Source: JANPLD01 sp964445765 (GTDB taxonomy: Bacteria; Pseudomonadota; Alphaproteobacteria; Rickettsiales; UBA8987). From it: a stretch of DNA of 64,000 nucleotides. Location of the stretch: NCBI GenBank assembly GCA_964445765.1, contig CAYULD010000001.1, forward strand, positions 62,001 to 126,000, in the 5' to 3' direction. The first letter of the stretch is position 1; every line of letters begins with the position of its first letter. Shown here in pieces: positions 28,299 to 36,450 of the stretch. The notes beneath the pieces are model-generated. The model was not told where the DNA came from. It saw only the letters and a program-made list of their open reading frames with translations, and made no database searches. Made by a program: the position numbers and the translations under genes.

Positions 28299-28994
28299 TT
28301 AATTTTTATCTAAATAGAATTTTTTAACAAAAAATATTGTCCATAGAGTTAAGATGGCACTAAAAGTAACATCACTTAGATAATGTCCGCCTTGCCAAAT
28401 TCTGCAAGCTGAGGCCAAAATTCCATATAAAAATGTGATAGCAAAAACTAAATTTTTATTCTCACTTTTTACAATATAAGCAAAGGCAACCATTGCGAAA
28501 GACATTGATGCGTGCCCAGAAGGAAATGAATTACCATTTTGCCCCGCAAATAATTCATAAAAATATGAAAATTTATCTTGCCCGCCAAAAATATCGGCAT
28601 TTACAGGCCTTGCTCTATCCCAAAGTGGCTTCATAGCCCAATGAACTAATATTCCGGGGGTAATGATAATTACTAAAAATAAAAAACTCGCTTGCTCTTT
28701 ACTGATTCTAATTAAACCTCTGATTTTTACAAATAAATCCTTAAAAATTATGTCATAAAAACGGCTTAAATATTTGTTTTCAATGGTAATTATAAACAAA
28801 CTTATTGCCAGTGTAATAAATGTAAAAATTCTAACGGAATAATAGATAATTAGTGAAAATAAATTATCTCTGAGTGGAAATTTTTTAACTTCCGCATCAT
28901 AAAAAAATGAACTAACATAAATATCAATTGCTGGGAATAAGCTAAAAATTACCAATGCAATTAAAGATGTAAGTATTAAAATTTTTGATGACAT
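28299..28994 (-). CDS. PAP2 family membrane phosphatase
   Basis: A 231-residue integral membrane phosphatase with about six helices. All three PAP2 motifs are present: KPLWDRARPVN, then PSGHASMSF, then CRIWQGGHYLSD, which supplies the catalytic His and Asp. Family members dephosphorylate lipid phosphates such as undecaprenyl pyrophosphate, phosphatidylglycerophosphate or lipid A. The large loop between motifs 1 and 2 and the sequence feel fit the lipid A 1-phosphatase (LpxE)-like group, but the substrate cannot be set from sequence alone. It is divergent from the DUF1467 gene with 34 bases between starts. Confidence 0.92.
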   Translation of the reverse strand: MSSKILILTSLIALVIFSLFPAIDIYVSSFFYDAEVKKFPLRDNLFSLIIYYSVRIFTFITLAISLFIITIENKYLSRFYDIIFKDLFVKIRGLIRISKEQASFLFLVIIITPGILVHWAMKPLWDRARPVNADIFGGQDKFSYFYELFAGQNGNSFPSGHASMSFAMVAFAYIVKSENKNLVFAITFLYGILASACRIWQGGHYLSDVTFSAILTLWTIFFVKKFYLDKN

Positions 28995-29028
28995 ACAAAC
29001 CTAATAAATTTCTAACATATTTTTATTT

Positions 29029-29274
29029 ATGAATTTTGATTTAGTAAATTTTATTTTTATTTATTTTATAACTTGGTGGATATTAATTTTTTGCGTATTG
29101 CCATTTGGCATTGAAAAAGAAAGCAATAAAAATGAAAAAGATTTCTCAGGCAATTCATCAGCTGCACCTAAAAACCCTCAGCTAAAGAAAAAATTTCTTA
29201 TAAATTCAGTTTTAAGCCTATTTGTAGCAATAATTATATATTATTTCTGGCAAGATATTTTTCCTTATTATTAA
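29029..29274 (+). CDS. DUF1467 family small membrane protein
   Basis: An 81-residue protein with two membrane helices. The first contains TWWILIFCVLPFGIEKE, the hallmark of DUF1467 proteins, which are widespread and almost confined to alphaproteobacteria. A polar loop with Lys/Asn/Ser follows, then the second helix (SVLSLFVAIIIYYFW). The function is unknown. It is divergent from the PAP2 gene. The 102-base gap after it holds an AT-rich inverted repeat but no convincing terminator. Confidence 0.85.
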   Translation: MNFDLVNFIFIYFITWWILIFCVLPFGIEKESNKNEKDFSGNSSAAPKNPQLKKKFLINSVLSLFVAIIIYYFWQDIFPYY

Positions 29275-29376
29275 TATATTATTTTCCATAATATATATTA
29301 TGCGGTTATTAAGTAAGGTGATAAAAAGCTTATATGAGCTGGAAAATCTAGAAAGAATATACTACAACCATATTTC

Positions 29377-29925
29377 TTACTTACTAAGTTTGCATTTATC
29401 GCAAAAGGATGAAAATAAGCCCACTTTTTCAATGATATTATCGGATTCCTCAATTAAAGTTTGCATTGAATGGCCTTGAGATTTAAGCATTTGCCTATTT
29501 TCTGAAACAAATTTCATTTTATCTGCAAATTCCTGATTAAATTGAGTTTCTAGAATTTTCTTTACCCTTCTTGCAACCCTTGGTGCAGAGCCAGCAGTAG
29601 AAGCCGTAACTAACATATCCCCTGCCCTTACAATTGCTGGAACATTAAAATCACAAAACGCCCCCTTATCTTCAATGTTTAGTAATATATTATGTTTGCG
29701 AATTATGGCTGCAATTTTAGAAGAAATTTCATCATCAAAATCAGCAACATAAACAATATTTATTGAATTAAGATTTTGCTCAATAATTTTTCCATCACTA
29801 GTTTTGAGGTGAATTATTTTGCTAATATTAGAGGCTTTCAGCATTTCTAACCTTCTATTTGTTGCAACACCATCACCGATAACAAGTGCAGAAACATATT
29901 CAGGTTTTAGAATTATTGGAAGCAT
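29377..29925 (-). CDS. Siroheme synthase N-terminal domain protein (precorrin-2 dehydrogenase-like)
   Basis: A 182-residue protein of the Met8/CysG N-terminal family, which oxidises precorrin-2 to sirohydrochlorin with NAD and can insert iron. The N-terminus has a Rossmann-like VIGDGVATNRRLEML. The middle has the family block NIEDKGAFCDFNVPAIVRAGDMLVTASTAG, in which the Asp of CDF corresponds to the catalytic Asp. The C-terminal SUMT half of CysG is absent, as in stand-alone CysG-N proteins. The C-terminus has an extra CDKCK pair. The dapE stop abuts its ATG directly (TAGATG), so the two are probably co-translated. No siroheme-using enzyme is in the window, so the end product is uncertain. 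Confidence 0.88.
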   Translation of the reverse strand: MLPIILKPEYVSALVIGDGVATNRRLEMLKASNISKIIHLKTSDGKIIEQNLNSINIVYVADFDDEISSKIAAIIRKHNILLNIEDKGAFCDFNVPAIVRAGDMLVTASTAGSAPRVARRVKKILETQFNQEFADKMKFVSENRQMLKSQGHSMQTLIEESDNIIEKVGLFSSFCDKCKLSK

Positions 29926-31137
29926 CTAGTTTATAGAAAAATAATCTTTGATAAAATCTTGGTAAATATCTTTAAGATTTTGCAAATCAGAAATCGCAAT
30001 TTTTTCATCAATTTTATGGGCGGTGGTATTTATCAAGCCAAACTCTGCAACCTCGCAGTAATTCTTGATAAATCTTGCATCTGAAGTGCCGCCTGTTGTG
30101 GTGAATTCAGGCTGAATATTAGTGCGATTATAAACTGATTTCGCAATTAATTTTGCAAAATCACTTGGTGGAAAAACAAAAGATTCATTCACCCTGCCAA
30201 TTTGTGTTAAATTATATGTTAAAGAATTATTATGATTTTTTAGGGTGCTTTGTATAATTTCTTCAATTTTTAATTTTACAGATTCCGCAGTTTGAATATC
30301 GTTAAATCTGATATTCATTTTTGCAGATGCACTAGCTGGAATTAAGTTCACAACTGGGTTTCCAACATCTATAGAAGTAACTTCTAAATTGCTTGGCTGA
30401 AAATATTTATTACCATTATCAAGTTTTAATTCAGATAATTTATAAATAATTTCAGAGATAATTGGCACTGGGTTTTTAGCCTTTTCTGGATATGCAACAT
30501 GGCCTTGCACGCCATTAATTTGCAACTGAAAGCTAACTCCGCCCCTTCTGCCAATTTTTATTGTATCCCCCAGTTTTTCTGAGTTTGAAGGCTCCCCAAC
30601 TATACAAGAATCAATTTTGAAATTTTTATCATAGATAAATTTTAGCATCTTTTCAGTGCCGTTTATAGAATCCGCTTCTTCATCACCTGTGATTAAAAAA
30701 GAAATTTTTGCATTGTGATTTTTATTTTCTTTTTGAGATAAAATAAATTCTGGAGATTTCAAAAAATCTTGCACGCTTGCCATAAAACAAGCGATTGAGC
30801 CTTTCATATCAACTGCACCACGCCCAATTAGAAAGCCATTTATAACCTCTGGCTTATATGGGTTTATTGACCATTTAGAAACATCACCCGCCGGCACAAC
30901 ATCTGTATGGCCTGCAAAACAGAGGTTTTTAGAAATTTTAGGCGAATAAAAACTATATTCTGCGTATAAGTTTTCAACTTCATAAGAGCCACTTCCGACA
31001 AAATTTTGCTTGATAGATTTGAAGCCTAAATCAGTTAAAAATTGCTCAATAAAATTAATTGCACCTTCATCTTTTTCACCTGAAACAGATTTATATGAAA
31101 TCAATTTTGAAGCTAATTCTAATGCTGTAAAAGCCAT
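29926..31137 (-). CDS. dapE: Succinyl-diaminopimelate desuccinylase
   Basis: A 403-residue M20-family zinc hydrolase that releases succinate from N-succinyl-LL-diaminopimelate in lysine and peptidoglycan synthesis. Metal ligands are visible: His and Asp in FAGHTDVVPAGD, the bridging Asp in GAVDMKGS, the catalytic Glu pair in ITGDEEADS, and the His in NTTAHKIDE. The dimerisation 'lid' with GVQGHVAYPEKAKNP lies in the middle. Length is slightly above the usual 375-385 because of insertions near residues 125-135. It is followed without gap by the siroheme-synthase-like gene; mscL lies 28 bases upstream on the same strand. Confidence 0.97.
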   Translation of the reverse strand: MAFTALELASKLISYKSVSGEKDEGAINFIEQFLTDLGFKSIKQNFVGSGSYEVENLYAEYSFYSPKISKNLCFAGHTDVVPAGDVSKWSINPYKPEVINGFLIGRGAVDMKGSIACFMASVQDFLKSPEFILSQKENKNHNAKISFLITGDEEADSINGTEKMLKFIYDKNFKIDSCIVGEPSNSEKLGDTIKIGRRGGVSFQLQINGVQGHVAYPEKAKNPVPIISEIIYKLSELKLDNGNKYFQPSNLEVTSIDVGNPVVNLIPASASAKMNIRFNDIQTAESVKLKIEEIIQSTLKNHNNSLTYNLTQIGRVNESFVFPPSDFAKLIAKSVYNRTNIQPEFTTTGGTSDARFIKNYCEVAEFGLINTTAHKIDEKIAISDLQNLKDIYQDFIKDYFSIN

Positions 31138-31165
31138 TTTTTTATAATCTTTTAACTATAGTAAA

Positions 31166-31567
31166 TTATTTTTTTAAGAGATCCCTAATTTCTCTAAGAA
31201 GGGCAATATCTTCAGGCGTTGGGGCTGGCTCTGCGGGTTTTTCTTCCTCAGCTTTTTTAAGGTTATTTAAGCCTTTAATCGCAAGAAATATTGCAAATGC
31301 AATGATAATAAAATCAAAAACAGTTTGCAGAAAATTTCCATAATTAATCGTAACAGGTTTAACGCCTTCTATAAGATCACCAAGGTTAAATTTAAGATCA
31401 GTAAAATTAACACCACCCACTAAAAAGCCTATAATTGGGGTGATTATATCTGCAACTATGGAAGAGACAATTTTACCAAATGCCGCACCAATAACCACAC
31501 CAACGGCGAGATCCACAACATTGCCACGCATTGCAAAAGATTTGAATTCATTAAGAAAATTTTTCAT
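31166..31567 (-). CDS. mscL: Large-conductance mechanosensitive channel
   Basis: A 133-residue MscL, the pentameric inner-membrane valve that opens under osmotic downshock. It shows the amphipathic N-terminus FLNEFKSFAMRGNVVDLAVGVVIG leading into TM1, the TM1 pore stretch AAFGKIVSSIVADIITP, a short periplasmic loop, TM2 (VFDFIIIAFAIFLAI), and the cytoplasmic helix TPEDIALLREIRDLL. Full length. It may be co-transcribed with dapE. Confidence 0.97.
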   Translation of the reverse strand: MKNFLNEFKSFAMRGNVVDLAVGVVIGAAFGKIVSSIVADIITPIIGFLVGGVNFTDLKFNLGDLIEGVKPVTINYGNFLQTVFDFIIIAFAIFLAIKGLNNLKKAEEEKPAEPAPTPEDIALLREIRDLLKK

Positions 31568-31677
31568 AAAAGAGTTTTTTTTAATTGTTTATATATTTTT
31601 GTTAGTAAATTTCCAGAATTAATTTTTAGAATTTGGTTGCAGATTGGGCAAGTTAATATAGATATAATTTATATGTT

Positions 31678-31755
31678 CGGGGTGTAGCGCAGCCTGGTAG
31701 TCGCACTAGCCTGGGGGGCTAGGGGTCGCAAGTTCAAATCTTGTCACCCCGACCA
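31678..31755 (+). tRNA. tRNA-Pro (anticodon GGG)
   Basis: A 78-base cloverleaf with CCA encoded. The acceptor stem CGGGGTG (31678-31684) pairs with CACCCCG (31745-31751); discriminator A and CCA follow. The D arm is AGCGCAGCCTGGTAGTCGC. The anticodon stem CTAGC/GCTAG carries loop CTGGGGG, giving anticodon GGG for proline CCC/CCU codons. The T arm is CAAGTTCAAATCTTG. A stop codon of the convergent minus-strand gene begins 1 base after the CCA. Confidence 0.95.
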
Positions 31756-31756
31756 T

Positions 31757-32827
31757 CTAATTCCTAACGCCCGGAACGGGGAGGCGATTATTAATTGCAC
31801 CCGGTAGGTTATTTAATGGGTTTCTTCTGCCATAATTTGGCATATTTTCAGGATTAGTGTTAATTGATTGATATTGCGTTGGGTTTTGACCAGCTATGTT
31901 TTCCGCCTGATTTTTTTGAATTGTTGCAGGGTCAATGTAATATGGATTTTTAATATTTGATGGGGCAAAATAGCCTTCTTTAATTTTCAAACCTTCCATA
32001 ACAAAAGTTTCATTAACATATAGCTTAAATTTTATTTTATTCTTTTTACTATTAACAAAAACTCTGCCATTTTTTGATTTATAATCCCAATCAGATTTTT
32101 CAATTTTAATGAATTTGGTTTGATATTCAGGATTTATAATATCAAGGTATTTTTCTTTGAGGTTAAATACAACATAATTGCCTGTAACTTTAGAAATTTT
32201 AAGAGTTTTATAGTTTTCAAATTTCTCTTTTTCTGTGCTTCTTCTGCGTATTTCATTGAACCAAATTGTCCAGCGATTATCTTCCTCAGAGTTCATAATT
32301 GATTTTAGATAGAAGGTTTCCGCTTTGATTTCTTTTAGGCTTGCAAGCTCGTTATCAGAAGTTTGTTGCGGAGTTGCTTGGTTAGCTAAAGGCTGAGCAT
32401 TTTGATTTGCATCAGCCACGCCCTGCCCTGCATTTTCTGCTGGAACAGCAATGTTATTATTTAGCGGTGCTATAACACCTGTTTCAACATAGGCATTTAT
32501 GGTGGAGTATAAAATTTCAATCTCTTTTTCATTAAATAAAAGTGATTTTACAAAACTATTATTTTCAAAAAAGTTTTTGCCATCAAATTCTGCATTTTCT
32601 GATTTATTCTTTTTATCTTCATTTTCTTCATTTTTCTGTTCAGAATTTTCAGGCTTATTTTCAGTATTGTTATTATTAAGATTTTCAGGAAAATTATTAT
32701 TTTCTTGGCTTGCTTTTTCAGCTTCTGCTGAGATTTCTAGCTCAACTTCTTCCGCATAAGAATTTATATTGCAGAATGCAAAAAATAAAAAAATTGTTAG
32801 TAAAAATATTTTATTATAATTTTTCAT
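31757..32827 (-). CDS. Secreted protein in the PilP/GspC position of the pilus operon
   Basis: A 356-residue exported protein: signal peptide (about 1-25, ending SYA), an Asn/Glu/Lys-rich disordered stretch (about 30-85), a helical segment, a Gln/Ala/Asn-rich linker (about 125-165), then a beta-rich domain (about 205-285, KISKVTGNYVVFNLKEKYLD to FVMEGLKIKEGYF), and a Pro/Asn-rich tail. No PilP or GspC signature is certain. It is last in the operon after the PilO-like gene (3-base gap), the place where PilP, the periplasmic link to the secretin, is normally encoded. A PilP-like role is therefore inference from position and layout. No secretin gene (pilQ/gspD) follows; tRNA-Pro on the other strand abuts the stop. 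Confidence 0.7.
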   Translation of the reverse strand: MKNYNKIFLLTIFLFFAFCNINSYAEEVELEISAEAEKASQENNNFPENLNNNNTENKPENSEQKNEENEDKKNKSENAEFDGKNFFENNSFVKSLLFNEKEIEILYSTINAYVETGVIAPLNNNIAVPAENAGQGVADANQNAQPLANQATPQQTSDNELASLKEIKAETFYLKSIMNSEEDNRWTIWFNEIRRRSTEKEKFENYKTLKISKVTGNYVVFNLKEKYLDIINPEYQTKFIKIEKSDWDYKSKNGRVFVNSKKNKIKFKLYVNETFVMEGLKIKEGYFAPSNIKNPYYIDPATIQKNQAENIAGQNPTQYQSINTNPENMPNYGRRNPLNNLPGAINNRLPVPGVRN

Positions 32828-32830
32828 TTT

Positions 32831-33505
32831 TTAGAATGGTGGGGGCATATTTGGTTGAGCAGGCTGATTGCTTTTATCAAACTTCTGGGTAATAGCCCAA
32901 GAAACATCAATTCTGCCAGAAACAAAAGCATATTCAGCTCTAGATAAAAAGTTTGTAGCACTAGCTTTATTAACATCAAATTTTTTAACCACTTCAAAAG
33001 ATTTTATAAAAATAAAACCCGGTAAAATTAATTTTAGATCTTCAATTAAAGAAAATACTGCTTCATCAGAAAGGCCTTGAAAGTTAAATGCAATAGTATT
33101 TTCATAGGTTTCAATTTCTTGTGATGATAATGGATCAATTTTTTTAATATCATTAATTGAGTAATCTAAAGATTTGAAAAAATATAATTCTTTTAATTTC
33201 TTAACCGCTGGAACTAGAACTCTTAACCTTTCAAATCCTAAATTAAATTGCTTATCACTTGGGGTTTTTGATGGCGGAATTGCAAGATAAGCCTTCATAT
33301 TAGATTCAGCCTCATTATAAATAAATGTTTTTGAATTAAGCTCAGATTCAATATTACTATAAGTTGCTTGAACTGCTAATAATGATTCTTCAGTTGAGGA
33401 ATTATAATAATATCCCGCTATGCAAAAAACAAAAAGAACAGCATTAACTATAAGTTTCTTTATAGTATTTGACTTAAACTGAGATTTTAATTCTTTAATT
33501 TTCAT
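32831..33505 (-). CDS. PilO/GspM-like inner-membrane assembly protein
   Basis: A 224-residue bitopic protein: short basic cytoplasmic N-terminus, one transmembrane helix (about 18-36), a coiled coil (about 40-75) and a C-terminal ferredoxin-like alpha/beta domain (about 100-205) with a final Pro-rich tail. This is the architecture of PilO or GspM, which pairs with PilN or GspL to form the alignment complex between motor and secretin. Sequence identity to the family is not obvious, so the call leans on layout and on its place between the PilM-PilN-like gene (3-base gap) and the PilP-position gene (3-base gap). Confidence 0.72.
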   Translation of the reverse strand: MKIKELKSQFKSNTIKKLIVNAVLFVFCIAGYYYNSSTEESLLAVQATYSNIESELNSKTFIYNEAESNMKAYLAIPPSKTPSDKQFNLGFERLRVLVPAVKKLKELYFFKSLDYSINDIKKIDPLSSQEIETYENTIAFNFQGLSDEAVFSLIEDLKLILPGFIFIKSFEVVKKFDVNKASATNFLSRAEYAFVSGRIDVSWAITQKFDKSNQPAQPNMPPPF

Positions 33506-33508
33506 TAT

Positions 33509-35146
33509 TTATATAGGCGGAATATTTGGTTGGTTAACTGATGGTGGAATATCTTGCGGTGGCAAATTGGGTTGTTGCTGTTGCATTTGATTTTGTTGCA
33601 TTTCCATTTGTTTTCTTTGCTCCAAAATTTGTTTTAATTGCCCATTATTGATTGTAATAGAAATATTAACAACAATTTCACCAGTTTGAGTGCCTTGAGT
33701 TGAAGAGCCAATTTTCAAACTATTTTCAGATGGTAAATTTTCTATTCTAATATCTAACCCCTCAAACTCTTTTTTAAGAAGTTTTGAATATAGATTTGCC
33801 TTAAAAAATATATCAGAAACATCTTTCTTATTGTAAATTAAATTACCTCTAAATACTAATGTAAAAGCAGATTCTTTAGATTCCAAGCTATAAGAAATTA
33901 AGGAAAATCTTTTCTTACTAACTTTTCTAAACATTTTTAGGGCTTCTACAAATTCAGTGTTTTCTGATTGTTTGATTGTATCGTAAACACGAATCATATC
34001 ACCAAGAAGTTGAGGATTTAGTTTATATTCCGCTTCAAAATCTTTACTACTACTGAGATCCATTTGTATTCTAGTAAGATTATTATTAGTGTTCTCAATT
34101 TGCTCAGAATTTAAATAAGATTGATAAAATAGATAAATTGTAAGAAGTGGTAATAAAAATATTAAGGAATTAAGAATAAAATTAGTTGCAGCCCTAAGAA
34201 TAAGAAATTCTGTATTAGATTTCATTTCCTTAGTTTCAAATTTTAATATTTTCTTTTTGCTGGTTATAAAATTTGCAGCAATTATTACATCTCCAAATTT
34301 ATCATTTTCAAGAGCAGAATTCTTAATTGAAGATGCTTGTGCTATTTCAAAAGGTGAAAGATGGTGAACATCTTGCTTATTAATTCCGGAAATGTCAACA
34401 TAAGGTGCGGAATCTTTAGCAGATATTATATAAAAAGAAATTTTTTGATCAGTGTAGCCAATTCTTCTAATATATTCTAGAGTGTTTAGAGCTTCTTGAC
34501 TTATATTTAAGCCAACAGAGTCAGGGCTTTGAATGCTTAAAGATTGAGAAATACGAGTAAAAATTATTTTCCCCCCCTTAAAAACAACTTGCCTAAAGCC
34601 CCCTACCCTATTTTGAGAGATTAAAATATCCCAATCATCATTGCCTTTTTTACTAACTTTTTTAAGAGATTTTAATTTCTGCAATAAATCTTCAGCTTCA
34701 ATTGGCAAAAGATAAATTCCCTTAAATACATTGGGAATTGTATCCATAAACTCTAGCCATTCCGTAAGTGGTGATGAATTTCTAACTGAAACAAAAACAT
34801 ATTTTATATCTTTTCTAGTTTTTGTTTCTTCCTTTCCAAGTTCATGATATCCATTTAAGTCAAGCGGATCAAATTCTGTTTTAAGTTTTCTCTGAATAAT
34901 TTTATTAATATTACTTTTTCCAACTGGCGGTAAATTTGCAAAAATGTAATTTTGATCAATTGTATCAAGGAGAATATAAACTTTATAAGATTCTTTGCCT
35001 AAGAAAAATTGAGATACATCAGCAGAAAATGGAGATGAAGTGAATATTCTATTTTCTAAACGCTCACCTGAAAAGCAGGTTAGAATTGCCCCTTCATCAC
35101 CAAGAGATATAATTATACTTCCAGATTTTTTTAATAAATTCTTCAT
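33509..35146 (-). CDS. PilM-PilN (GspL-like) fusion protein of pilus/secretion platform
   Basis: A 545-residue protein joining a cytoplasmic actin-like domain (about 1-300, as in PilM or the N-half of GspL) to a transmembrane helix (about 317-340) and a periplasmic PilN/GspL-like part with coiled coil and ferredoxin-like fold (about 345-500). The tail (505-545) is Gln/Met/Pro-rich. PilM binds the motor ATPase side and PilN pairs with PilO in the membrane. Having both in one chain is the GspL arrangement and differs from separate pilM and pilN genes of most type IV pili. It sits between the PilC-like and PilO-like genes. Domain assignment is from order and layout; primary-sequence similarity looks weak. 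Confidence 0.75.
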   Translation of the reverse strand: MKNLLKKSGSIIISLGDEGAILTCFSGERLENRIFTSSPFSADVSQFFLGKESYKVYILLDTIDQNYIFANLPPVGKSNINKIIQRKLKTEFDPLDLNGYHELGKEETKTRKDIKYVFVSVRNSSPLTEWLEFMDTIPNVFKGIYLLPIEAEDLLQKLKSLKKVSKKGNDDWDILISQNRVGGFRQVVFKGGKIIFTRISQSLSIQSPDSVGLNISQEALNTLEYIRRIGYTDQKISFYIISAKDSAPYVDISGINKQDVHHLSPFEIAQASSIKNSALENDKFGDVIIAANFITSKKKILKFETKEMKSNTEFLILRAATNFILNSLIFLLPLLTIYLFYQSYLNSEQIENTNNNLTRIQMDLSSSKDFEAEYKLNPQLLGDMIRVYDTIKQSENTEFVEALKMFRKVSKKRFSLISYSLESKESAFTLVFRGNLIYNKKDVSDIFFKANLYSKLLKKEFEGLDIRIENLPSENSLKIGSSTQGTQTGEIVVNISITINNGQLKQILEQRKQMEMQQNQMQQQQPNLPPQDIPPSVNQPNIPPI

Positions 35147-35235
35147 ATAAAATTTATTCTAGTCAAACTTTTATAAACTGGAATAAATATTTTATAATAA
35201 AAAATAACTTCGCAGAAAAATATAAAATTGTAGCC

Positions 35236-36438
35236 TTAAAACTTCATTTTACTGAAGCTAGAATATACTGGGCCAAATACTGCTGCAATTACCCACATTA
35301 AAGTTGCACCCATTACAACAAGTAAGGTTGGCTGAATCATCGCAACCATTGCTTCAACGGCGTCATCAATTTCCCTTTCATAAAAATAATTAATATTAGC
35401 AAGAGATCTCTCCATATTACCACTATCTTCACCAACCTTAAACATTCTAACAACTAAACTTGGAAAACTTCCGTTTTCTGCAAGTGCTTCAGTTATTCTA
35501 ATACCCTCAGAAATATTTTGTTTAATTGCTTCTATTGATTCTTTTATGACTCTATTTGTTACAACCCTGCCTGAAATATCCAAAGATTCTAAAACGCCTA
35601 ACCCACTATTAAAAGTTATTGAAAAGAATTTTACAAACCTTGCTAAATTAACTTTTTGGATAACTGGGCCAATACCCGGAACTTTTAATAAAATTGCATC
35701 AACTGCTTTTCTGAAGGGTTCGTGGCGTTTATATAACAAAATAAGAATAGTTAATTGAATTGGAATTCCAAAAATAATTACCCACCAGTAATCAGCAAAA
35801 AAGGCGGAAGTTGCAATTAATGCTCTTGTATGAAATGGTAAATCAAAACCTTGTTTTTGTAGGAAATCAACTAATTGTGGCACAACAAAAAGCATCATTA
35901 ATGTAATAACAATTGTCATTACAACTATTAAAACTATTGGGTAAGTTATGGCTTTTTTAACTTTTCTTCTAAAATCATTTGTCCATTTAATATGCTTGGA
36001 TAATTGCCCAAAAATATCAGCAAGATTACCAGTTTCTTCACCAGCAGAAACAAGACTTATAAAAAGTTCATCAAAAACATCTTTTCTTTTTGCTAATGCA
36101 CTAGAAAGTTTTTCACCACCCTTAATATATTGGCATAAATCAGATAATAAATCACGCATTCTAGGGTTATCAACGCTGTCTCGTAAATCTATTAAAGAAT
36201 CTAAAATTGGCACTCCCGCCCTTTCTAGCTCTTCCATATGAACGCAAAGCATTATCATATCTTTAGGCTTTACCTTTCCGCCTATCCCAGCCTTTTTTTC
36301 TTTAACAAGTTTGTAATCAACTAAATCGCAATCAAGCTCTTTAATTCTAGCTTCTAAATCTAAAACATTATTGGCGGTCATCTTTCCACGATTTTCCTTA
36401 CCATCTTTTGAAATTGCAAAATAATTATATAAAGGCAT
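35236..36438 (-). CDS. PilC/GspF type inner-membrane platform protein
   Basis: A 400-residue polytopic platform protein of type IV pilus or type II secretion machines. It contains two GspF domains (about 60-190 and 265-390) each with a conserved acidic/Gly pattern (LIDLRDSVDNPRM, SLVSAGEETGNLADIF; ARFVKFFSITFNSGLGVLESL, RMFKVGEDSGNMERSL), and three membrane helices (about 165-190, 215-235, 370-390). The start MPLYNYFAISKDGKENRG is typical. It lies 12 bases after the ATPase gene. The platform couples ATPase motion to pilin extraction from the membrane. Confidence 0.95.
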   Translation of the reverse strand: MPLYNYFAISKDGKENRGKMTANNVLDLEARIKELDCDLVDYKLVKEKKAGIGGKVKPKDMIMLCVHMEELERAGVPILDSLIDLRDSVDNPRMRDLLSDLCQYIKGGEKLSSALAKRKDVFDELFISLVSAGEETGNLADIFGQLSKHIKWTNDFRRKVKKAITYPIVLIVVMTIVITLMMLFVVPQLVDFLQKQGFDLPFHTRALIATSAFFADYWWVIIFGIPIQLTILILLYKRHEPFRKAVDAILLKVPGIGPVIQKVNLARFVKFFSITFNSGLGVLESLDISGRVVTNRVIKESIEAIKQNISEGIRITEALAENGSFPSLVVRMFKVGEDSGNMERSLANINYFYEREIDDAVEAMVAMIQPTLLVVMGATLMWVIAAVFGPVYSSFSKMKF

Positions 36439-36450
36439 ATAGAAAATTTA

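Noticed and set aside
29275..29376. Inverted AT-rich sequence after the DUF1467 gene as a terminator
   Set aside because: The arms are nearly pure A/T and no T-run follows, so chance pairing is likely.
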